In this document: in pieces, positions 56,329-64,000 of the stretch | How the letters are laid out: every line of letters starts with the position of its first letter | Numbering within the stretch: the stretch's first letter is position 1 | Source: UBA7702 sp040776805 | Lineage (GTDB): Bacteria; Bacillota; Dehalobacteriia; UBA7702 | Length of the DNA: 64,000 nucleotides | Assembly: GCA_040776805.1 (NCBI GenBank) | Contig: JAXGZS010000005.1 | Span: 62,001-126,000 of the forward strand | Direction: 5' to 3' | The notes under the pieces: generated by a model | What the model was told of the DNA's origin: nothing | The model's input: only the letters and a program-made list of their open reading frames with translations | Databases searched by the model: none | Position numbers and translations under genes: made by a program

Positions 56329-56928
56329 TTAATTTTCTGAAAAAGGAACCACATTATGCCCCTTGAGCACGGCAAAATCAGCGGATACGCTGAATTCGCT
56401 GTAGGCCCCCTGGGAAAAGGCATAATGCCAGCAATGATCCGCCGGCTCTTCCAAAAAATACGCCATAAGCTGTTGCAGAACAGCGTGATGAGATACGATT
56501 AAAACGGTCTCTTCCTCTCTTTTTTGCAGAGCGTCAAAGAAGGAGCGGGTCCTTTTCGCCATATCGCAAAAGCTCTCCCCTCCCGGCGGCGCCTGATGCT
56601 GCCAATCGGCGCACCACTTTTCATAGAGGGGATCTCCTTTTAGGGATTCGTAGTGTTTGCCCTCCCATTGGCCAAAAGAAAGTTCGCTGAGGCGCTCGTC
56701 GGTCAAACGTACTGCCTTCGTTTCCCCCAACAGCAAATCGGCGGTATGGCTTGCCCGCAACAGAGGGCTTACGTAAACGAGATCCGGTTTTAAACGTGTA
56801 AAGAAGGGCTGCAAAGCCTTGGCCTGGTAAATTCCCTTTTCCGTAAGTCTGCAGTCGATACGACCGTAATAGACTTTTTTCAGATTCAATTCCGTTTCGC
56901 CGTGACGAACCAGATAAATGCTTTTCAT
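56329..56928 (-). CDS. cobC: Histidine phosphatase (CobC / phosphoglycerate-mutase-like)
   Basis: This 199-residue protein starts MKSIYLVRHGETELN, with the catalytic His9 in RHGE, and has VLIVSHHAVLQ, the second catalytic His. In this operon it follows cobT and cobU by 7 bp, so it is probably the alpha-ribazole-5'-phosphate phosphatase CobC. Without the context it would be an unspecified phosphatase of the superfamily. cobS, the next step, is not seen in the window. Confidence 0.85.
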   Translation of the reverse strand: MKSIYLVRHGETELNLKKVYYGRIDCRLTEKGIYQAKALQPFFTRLKPDLVYVSPLLRASHTADLLLGETKAVRLTDERLSELSFGQWEGKHYESLKGDPLYEKWCADWQHQAPPGGESFCDMAKRTRSFFDALQKREEETVLIVSHHAVLQQLMAYFLEEPADHCWHYAFSQGAYSEFSVSADFAVLKGHNVVPFSEN

Positions 56929-56935
56929 GGTTCCC

Positions 56936-57499
56936 TTATCCTTTGATGTTCAGCGGCACGCCGCAGGTGACAAAATAGACTTCTGTGGCGGCTTTGCCCA
57001 AGGCCTGATTGACCCGACCCAAAGCATCCCGGTAAAACCGGGAAAGAGGATATTCCGGCACGAGACCGAGACCTACTTCGTTGGTGACGAGAATCAGATC
57101 ACAGGAAAGCGCGGGAAAGCAGGCGATAAAATCATGAATCTCCGCGATGAGGGCTTTTTCCGTTTCCAGCATCTCTTCAAAAGAGATGTCTTCTTTGCCC
57201 ATGACGGGATCATCAAAGATGATGTTGGTGGCCATGATCGTCACGCAATCTAAGAGAATGCCGTCGTATTTTTGGGAAAGTGCCGGTAAAACCGCGCCCA
57301 ATCCCCTGTACTGTTCTAAAGTATCCCAGTGAGCGGGACGGCGGGTTTGGTGTTTCTTGATACGGTCCTTCATCTCGTCGTCTATGGCTTTGGCGGTGGC
57401 CACATAGAGAATCTTTTCCCCTTTTTCCCTGATCAGCTCTTCCGCAAAATTGCTTTTGCCGGAGCGGGCGCCGCCGGTGATCAGCGTCACTTTGCTCAT
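56936..57499 (-). CDS. cobU: Adenosylcobinamide kinase / guanylyltransferase CobU
   Basis: This 187-residue protein has LITGGARSGKSNFAE (P-loop), HQTRRPAHWDTLE and LLDCVTIMATN, all CobU signatures. It phosphorylates adenosylcobinamide and then adds GMP to form the GDP derivative for the lower-ligand attachment. It overlaps the cobT stop (ATGA). Confidence 0.95.
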   Translation of the reverse strand: MSKVTLITGGARSGKSNFAEELIREKGEKILYVATAKAIDDEMKDRIKKHQTRRPAHWDTLEQYRGLGAVLPALSQKYDGILLDCVTIMATNIIFDDPVMGKEDISFEEMLETEKALIAEIHDFIACFPALSCDLILVTNEVGLGLVPEYPLSRFYRDALGRVNQALGKAATEVYFVTCGVPLNIKG

Positions 57500-58578
57500 G
57501 CGTCTTCCTCCCGCATATCGACGAAATCATCGTGTTCGATGGCGGCGTCGCCAAAGGTGGCCATTTCATTGATCATGGCCAAAGCCGTATCCACAACGTG
57601 GAAGGCCATGGGGCAGCCGCTGCCTTCACCGAGGCGCATGTCCAGCAGGAACAGGGGCTCCTTGCCGATGGCTTGCATCGCAGCCATGAAGGCCGGTTCC
57701 GCCGAGCAGTGGGAGGGAATCAGATAATCCTTCACCGTAGGGCAAATCTTCACCGCGGCCAAAGCGGCGGCGGCGGAGATAAACCCGTCGATCACCACCG
57801 GCAAACGGTTGGCGGCGCTGCCCAGGTAAACACCGACAAGGCCGGCGATATCGAAACCGCCGACTTTGGCCACGACATCCACGGCGTCGTTGGGATCGGG
57901 CTGATTGAGTTCCATGGCCCGTTCCAGCACTCCTTTTTTATGGAGATACGCTTCTTTGGTGAGACCCGCGCCGCGGCCCACAGCTTCGTCCATGGTAATG
58001 CCGCTCAATCCCACCAGTACGCAGGAACTGGAGCTGGTGTTGCCCATGCCCAACTCGCCGGTGCCGATGATATCATATCCTTTTTCCTTCAGCTCATGAA
58101 CGGTTTGAATCCCGATTTCCATGGCCTTAATGCAGTCTTCCCGGCTCATGGCAGGGCCTTTGGCAAAGTTCGCTGTGCCATGGGCGATTTTTTTATGGAT
58201 GATACCGGGGATAACATCATCACTGTTGATGCCGACATCCACTAAGACGTAATCGGCGTCGGCTTCCTTGGCAAACACGGTCATCCCGGAAACACCCCTG
58301 GCCATACATTTGGCCATGATGGTGGTGACCTCCTGACCGGCAACGGTAACACCTTCTTCATGGACGCCGTTATCGGCGCACATGGCGATGATGACGCGTT
58401 TTTTCATCTGATTCCCTTTGACGTTACCGGTGATCCCGGCAATTTGCGCCGCCAGCGTTTCCAGACGGCCAAGGCTGCCGATGGGCTTGATAAGGCCGTC
58501 GATATATTCCTGGGCCGCTTTTTGCGTGTCCTGATCAAGGGGTTTGATCTGCTCTAAGGTTTCTTGCCATTGTTTCAT
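57496..58578 (-). CDS. cobT: Nicotinate-nucleotide-dimethylbenzimidazole phosphoribosyltransferase CobT
   Basis: This 360-residue protein has PIGSLGRLETLAAQIAGITG near the N-terminus and GELGMGNTSSSSCVL in the middle. LGEGSGCPMAFHVVDTA near the C-terminus holds the catalytic Glu (LGEGSG). It makes alpha-ribazole phosphate from the lower-ligand base and nicotinate mononucleotide. Ribosome binding site AGGAGG lies before the ATG. It is the first gene below the cobalamin riboswitch. Confidence 0.96.
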   Translation of the reverse strand: MKQWQETLEQIKPLDQDTQKAAQEYIDGLIKPIGSLGRLETLAAQIAGITGNVKGNQMKKRVIIAMCADNGVHEEGVTVAGQEVTTIMAKCMARGVSGMTVFAKEADADYVLVDVGINSDDVIPGIIHKKIAHGTANFAKGPAMSREDCIKAMEIGIQTVHELKEKGYDIIGTGELGMGNTSSSSCVLVGLSGITMDEAVGRGAGLTKEAYLHKKGVLERAMELNQPDPNDAVDVVAKVGGFDIAGLVGVYLGSAANRLPVVIDGFISAAAALAAVKICPTVKDYLIPSHCSAEPAFMAAMQAIGKEPLFLLDMRLGEGSGCPMAFHVVDTALAMINEMATFGDAAIEHDDFVDMREEDA

Positions 58579-58597
58579 ACTTTTTTCCTCCTAAATG

Positions 58598-58625
58598 AAA
58601 AAGCCGCATCCAAAGCGGGATGCGG
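58598..58625 (-). terminator. Riboswitch expression-platform terminator before cobT
   Basis: CCGCATCC-CGCTTT-GGATGCGG on the minus strand followed by CTTTTTC. It lies between the cobalamin aptamer and cobT's ribosome binding site, so ligand binding can stop transcription early. Confidence 0.85.
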
Positions 58626-58629
58626 ACAG

Positions 58630-58855
58630 AATAAAATACCATCTCATCCCGGCTCTTCCTTCCCGAGTTCCGGAATCACATGGCAGGTTTCCTGACTTGA
58701 GCTTCATCTTACTCTCCGGCCTTCTCTACGCAATACGTGCGCCAATGGCTCTTCGGATTTCATCTTCTCTCACAGTAGCGGGTGCTGTAACGGATTTCAA
58801 CCGTTTTTCCTTTTATCCGGGAGTATCTCCCGGCACCGACCTTATTCGATTACCC
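58630..58855 (-). ncRNA. Cobalamin riboswitch aptamer
   Basis: The minus strand contains the B12-box-like AGTCAGGAAACCTGCC near 58684-58699 and GCCGGTGCCGGGAG-type stems. It also has the conserved CCACTGTGA-like segment near 58775 and the GGTGCC start near 58840. The layout and its place upstream of cobT-cobU-cobC fit a cobalamin (AdoCbl-class) riboswitch. Exact ends are estimated. Confidence 0.88.
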
Positions 58856-58857
58856 TT

Positions 58858-58885
58858 ATTTTAACACAAAATCCCGTTTTGTCAA
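58858..58885 (-). promoter_or_regulatory. Promoter of the cobT operon
   Basis: TTGACA at 58880-58885 and TAAAAT at 58858-58863, 16 bp apart on the minus strand, just upstream of the riboswitch. Confidence 0.75.
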
Positions 58886-59125
58886 CAAAAACAGCGGTGG
58901 GCGGGAAACCAAAAAACGAATATCTCATGGACCGATGTCCATAAGACACAAGCAAAAGGCCAGGCTCAACCTGTACACAGTAGTACACAAGGCAGTTGCT
59001 CCAAAGCGCAAGCACCGATCCTTAGAAATGCTGTCGCATTTCCTAAGGTTCGCGCGCGGTCGCGGCTTAAAAAGTTCGCCGCACGCTCTAAAGCATATCA
59101 ATAACAGCCTTTATAAGCAATTGTG
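58886..59125. other. Intergenic stretch between riboswitch promoter and rnpB, unexplained
   Basis: No reading frame is convincing. It holds a hairpin CCTTAG-AAATGC / GCATTT-C-CTAAGG at 59020-59049 and a GTACACAGTAGTACAC half-palindrome near 58973. The 3' end of the RNase P RNA transcript must terminate somewhere here, but no clear terminator with a T-run is seen. Confidence 0.45.
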
Positions 59126-59481
59126 GCGGAGCAGATCCGTAAGCCGGGTTCTGTTCTAAACAATTCGATCATCATCTGTCTTGGCGTCTCGTCGCCGAAA
59201 CGCTCGCGCGACCTTACCCGAAAGCTGGGCGGGCAGCCCAATACTTTCCTATTCGGTCTTGCACCGGATGGGGTTTACCTGGCCGGTTTGTTACCAAACC
59301 GCCGGTGCGCTCTTACCGCACCGTTCCACCCTTACCTTCCGTAGAAGGCGGTTTGTTTCTGTGGCACTATCCCTGAGGTCGCCCTCGCCGGCCGTTAACC
59401 GGCATCCTGCCCTGGGGTGCCCGGACTTTCCTCAAACGGTACCTTTCGGTATTCCGCTCGCGATGATATGATTTACTCCGC
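59126..59481 (-). ncRNA. rnpB: RNase P RNA
   Basis: The minus strand shows GAGGAAAGTCCGGGCACC (the P4-J conserved block) near the 5' side and GAACAGAACCCGGCTTACGG near the 3' side. GCGGAG at the 5' end pairs with CTCCGC at the 3' end (P1). About 356 nt. It looks like bacterial type A. It processes tRNA 5' ends with RnpA. Confidence 0.95.
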
Positions 59482-59519
59482 TTTGCTATTATATACGATT
59501 CCTCGCTCTTTGGCAAGGA

Positions 59520-60299
59520 TTATCGGTACGACCAAAAATCCCCGCTTTGCCCAGAGAGCATAAACGCCAAGGATGGCATAGCTGCTGCCAGTTTTTGCAT
59601 AAACGGCTTTAGCACAACAACTTCTGTACCGAAATGACCGGCGTCGATAATCGAGAGTCCCATTTCTTGGGCTGCCTGGGCGTCGTGGTATTTAAAATCA
59701 GCGCTGACGTAGACATCGGCGCCTTGGTTTTTGGCCTCCGCCATAAATTCCGCTCCCGCGCCGCCCATCACCACCGCCTTTTTGACCGGGGCGGCGGGAT
59801 CGCCGACAAAACGTAGGGCGTCAAGGCCGAGATTCCCTTTGACCGTTTCGATAAAATCACCAAAAGAGGTCTCTTGGGGCAAATATCCCGTCATGCCGAA
59901 ACCCAAGCCGCTGTTTTCCGGCAAAAAAACAGCACAATCTTGCAGATGCAACCGATTTCCCAAGGCGGCGCTAACACCGTAGGTCATTTTATCAAGAGGC
60001 GTATGGCAGGCGACGACAGCGATGTTTTGGCGGATGAGGTCGGCGATCATTTTACCTTTGCTGGTATCAAGATCAATGCGCTTCACCCCTTGGAAAAAGA
60101 AGGGATGATGGGTGATAATAAGCTCCGCCTTTTTGGCAACGGCCTCGGCCAAAACAGCCTCCGTAAAATCGAAAGCCAGCAAAACCCGATCGACATTGGT
60201 CGCGGGGTCACCGATCTGTAACCCGCTGTTATCCCAATCTTCCTGTAAAGCAAAGGGACAGCAGAGATCAATTTTTGCCAGCACCTCTTTTAAAAGCAT
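59520..60299 (-). CDS. Nif3-like dinuclear metal centre protein
   Basis: This 259-residue protein has ALQEDWDNSGLQIG, IITHHPFFF (two metal-binding His), VACHTPLDK and GHFGTEVVVLKP. These are the hallmarks of the Nif3/YbgI family, a toroidal hexamer with a dinuclear metal site. It lacks the inserted middle domain of longer members such as YqfO. Some members hydrolyse cyclic or GTP-like compounds, but its role is not fixed. It overlaps trmK's end by 10 bp and has GGAGG in that overlap. Confidence 0.9.
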   Translation of the reverse strand: MLLKEVLAKIDLCCPFALQEDWDNSGLQIGDPATNVDRVLLAFDFTEAVLAEAVAKKAELIITHHPFFFQGVKRIDLDTSKGKMIADLIRQNIAVVACHTPLDKMTYGVSAALGNRLHLQDCAVFLPENSGLGFGMTGYLPQETSFGDFIETVKGNLGLDALRFVGDPAAPVKKAVVMGGAGAEFMAEAKNQGADVYVSADFKYHDAQAAQEMGLSIIDAGHFGTEVVVLKPFMQKLAAAMPSLAFMLSGQSGDFWSYR

Positions 60300-60988
60300 G
60301 TATGTCCCTCCATTCTCCGTTTGGCGATCTCAATCTGCTTTAGATATACGTTAAGTTCCTCTTGGCGGATTCTGCCTTTTCCCCTTTTCTTCAGCCTGAT
60401 CAGGATCGCCTGGGCTTTTGCTTGTTCCTCTTTCAAATAAGCCATCAGCAACGGATCCTTTCGCGCCAAAAGACAGGGACCGGCAAAAACATCTGTCGGC
60501 GACAGTACCTGCTCGCCTGGGACAGCATGGATGATGATATAATACTGGCCTTCCTCAAAAATCATGGTTTCCCCTGCAATGCGAAAACCCATTAAATTGA
60601 GCAACGCACGGACCTTATCACTGTTGCCCATGGCCTGAATCACCAAGCCGCGCAAGGCGGCGGTGACGCCGGGGCGATCAGACAATATCTCACAAATCGT
60701 CGGACCTCCCATACCGGCGACAACAGCGTAATCCGCTTCTTTCGGAGCGAGGACGGACAAGCCGTCGCCGATGCGGAACTCAGCCCGTTCCTCTTCTTTC
60801 TCCTCGGCAAAGAACTCCTTTGCCCGAGAAAGGGATTTTTCCGAGATATCCGCTAAAATCACCTTTTGGGCAATCCCTTCTTTGAGCAAGCAGAGAGACA
60901 GCTCTCCCCGGTCGGCGCCAATGTCAGCGACCACGAGACCGTGGGGCAAATATTCTTTTATGGCATGTAGGCGTTGTGATAATTTCAT
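60290..60988 (-). CDS. trmK: tRNA (adenine22-N1)-methyltransferase TrmK
   Basis: The start at 60988 (MKLSQRLHAIKEYL) matches the family; the longer frame from 61075 does not. It has 232 residues with VVADIGADRGELSLCLL (SAM-binding motif I) and VVAGMGGPTICEIL. TrmK methylates N1 of A22 in tRNAs and lies beside Nif3 in many Bacillota. No strong ribosome binding site precedes the ATG. Confidence 0.92.
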   Translation of the reverse strand: MKLSQRLHAIKEYLPHGLVVADIGADRGELSLCLLKEGIAQKVILADISEKSLSRAKEFFAEEKEEERAEFRIGDGLSVLAPKEADYAVVAGMGGPTICEILSDRPGVTAALRGLVIQAMGNSDKVRALLNLMGFRIAGETMIFEEGQYYIIIHAVPGEQVLSPTDVFAGPCLLARKDPLLMAYLKEEQAKAQAILIRLKKRGKGRIRQEELNVYLKQIEIAKRRMEGHTCF

Positions 60989-61052
60989 GGCAACAGTATA
61001 ACATAAACCTTTACAAAATGAAATACCATTTAACCTGGTTAAATATAAAAAT

Positions 61053-61160
61053 TTTCCCGAAAAATCCCGGAACATTACAACACAGTTTATGGGCGTTCCA
61101 TAAAGTTTTAAGAATGGCCGCTATACTGTAAAAAGACGGAAATGACGGGTGCGCCGTATA
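61053..61160. repeat. Noncoding direct repeat, unit 1
   Basis: This stretch (TTCCCG... then CAACACAGTTTATGGGCG and GTGCGCCGTATAC) is repeated with changes at 61245-61350. It does not code for a protein. Confidence 0.75.
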
Positions 61161-61244
61161 CAAAAAACGTTTCATAAAAACGGCAACGATCAGGGCGTCA
61201 AGAATCTGAGCAGCGCAAGGCGCAGGGAACGCGGAAATGCCCCG

Positions 61245-61350
61245 GGAATTTCCCGGGGCATTGCAACACAGTTTATGGGCGTTCTATAAGGTTTTCGAGA
61301 ATGGCTTAGACACAGTAAAAGATGGGGACGCTGGGTGCGCCGTGTACCCA
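61245..61350. repeat. Noncoding direct repeat, unit 2, starting in a palindrome
   Basis: It repeats unit 1 at about 80% identity. It starts in the palindrome ATGCCCCGGGA-ATT-TCCCGGGGCAT (61235-61259), which could be a stem. CAACACAGTTTATGGGCG is exact in both units. The units lie about 190 bp apart in the gap between hppA and trmK. I do not recognise the element. Confidence 0.75.
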
Positions 61351-61415
61351 AATGTACACAGGCAGTCAGCGGTCACAGATTTCGCTGCGTATCAGCCATT
61401 GTCGGGAACCGTAGA

Positions 61416-63497
<2,082 letters not shown>

Positions 63498-63546
63498 TTT
63501 TGCAACCCCTCCTAAAAATAATGATGTGTGAAAATATAAAAATTAA

Positions 63547-63771
63547 TTAAAATACGATGGCAATGACCAGCGTTAACACGAAAAAAGCCACGGCGAGAAT
63601 TGCGGAAGCCTTCGCAAAAAGGGCGTCCAAGCCTTTTTTCTTGCCGAAAAACTGTTCCGAAGCACCGCCGATGACGCCGGAAACACCTGTGCTTTTGCTG
63701 GACTGCATGAGAATCACGACAATAAGGCCGAGGCAAATCAGCACGTCGACAATCATTAAAAATATTTCCAT
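63547..63771 (-). CDS. secG: Preprotein translocase subunit SecG
   Basis: The ATG at 63771 (MEIFLMIVDVLICLGLIVV) has GGAGG upstream; 74 residues. Two hydrophobic helices are joined by SSKSTGVSGVIGGASEQFFGKKK, the conserved SecG loop. SecG aids SecYE in export with SecA. In many Bacillota it lies before rnr-smpB, but here rnr-smpB lies 40 kb away. Confidence 0.93.
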   Translation of the reverse strand: MEIFLMIVDVLICLGLIVVILMQSSKSTGVSGVIGGASEQFFGKKKGLDALFAKASAILAVAFFVLTLVIAIVF

Positions 63772-63883
63772 GTTATACCTCCAAAATAAGTAACAATAGT
63801 ATTTTAACACAGATAAACTTGAAATACAACCGGGATTTCACTGATTCCGCAGAAAAACAGAGTCTCCGCAAAAAAAGGCATAA
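63772..63883. other. Short intergenic stretch, nothing recognised
   Basis: AT-rich sequence upstream of secG that should hold its promoter; no clear -10/-35 pair was picked. No RNA gene or reading frame is seen. Confidence 0.4.
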
Positions 63884-63913
63884 GAAAAACGGGGCAGCGT
63901 TCACCGCGCTGTC
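63884..63913 (-). terminator. Terminator of a minus-strand gene beyond the window
   Basis: GGCAGCG-TTCACCG-CGCTGTC gives a 7-bp stem (one G-U pair), followed on the minus strand by CCGTTTTTC. The gene it ends must begin past position 64000. Confidence 0.6.
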
Positions 63914-64000
63914 TCTCTGTATTTTTCCGCACCGGGGAAATCCCGGTCTCTCATGACTGTCTTTGATCCATTATCTAAGGTTATAGAAAACATCCATCCC

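Noticed and set aside
58935..59471. Plus-strand reading frames around 59 kb
   Set aside because: They overlap the RNase P RNA on the minus strand and the unexplained spacer. No ribosome binding site.

Overview
The window reads as a chromosomal segment of an anaerobic, low-to-mid GC Bacillota (Clostridia- or Negativicutes-like). The evidence is a type II-A CRISPR locus, strong AGGAGG ribosome binding sites, the gene run hpf-secA-prfB with comF nearby, a ferredoxin-dependent 2-oxoacid oxidoreductase (kor), rubrerythrin, a pumping pyrophosphatase (hppA), and several secreted proteins with C-terminal S-layer homology (SLH) domains. The species cannot be told from the sequence alone. The 16S gene at 5121-6688 would settle it.

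Layout. 1-1604: the 3' end of csn2, a short leader and a 14-repeat CRISPR array, then a 30-bp perfect palindrome and a bidirectional terminator. 1615-7090: a complete rRNA operon on the minus strand (16S-tRNA-Ile-tRNA-Ala-23S-5S) with duplicated promoters, converging on the CRISPR array. 7265-14078: a HAD phosphatase, a large SLH-anchored PHP-domain protein, and a two-component system whose regulator carries a SARP/BTAD-like DNA-binding domain. 14295-17709: the kor operon with a co-transcribed P-loop protein. 18125-23209: a PIN-like protein, an orphan EutH-type permease operon, and a MerR regulator with a membrane protein. 23221-32416: smpB-rnr-thiI-nifS, then the cell-division and envelope set ctpA-M23 peptidase-ftsX-ftsE, all on the minus strand.

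32813-43234 is accessory. It holds a flavoprotein, a zinc-ribbon membrane protein with a second broken copy of its 3' end, small unknown membrane or secreted proteins, and an S-layer island. The island has two tandem SLH genes with nearly the same C-terminal cassette, a small unknown protein, and a divergent HTH-type regulator interrupted by an in-frame TAG. It is bracketed by two inverted copies of a long hairpin whose stems carry compensatory changes. 43248-49342 is housekeeping: prfB with a programmed +1 frameshift, secA, hpf, ppa, comF. 49305-51733 is a tight operon of a DUF2284 protein, an acetyltransferase-like protein, a proteasome/HslV-like Ntn hydrolase and a HEAT-repeat protein. I find this the best candidate for an undescribed system.

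51877-56185: a MalY-type lyase, an AraC regulator, an EamA transporter, a remnant of a mobile-element gene, and rubrerythrin. 56329-58885: cobT-cobU-cobC under a cobalamin riboswitch. 59126-64000: RNase P RNA, nif3-trmK, an imperfect noncoding direct repeat, hppA and secG.

Most genes lie on the minus strand. The plus-strand genes cluster at 32.8-33.9, 41.6-43.2 and 51.9-55.5 kb, the parts that look accessory. Start codons below were moved where a ribosome binding site clearly favours an internal start.
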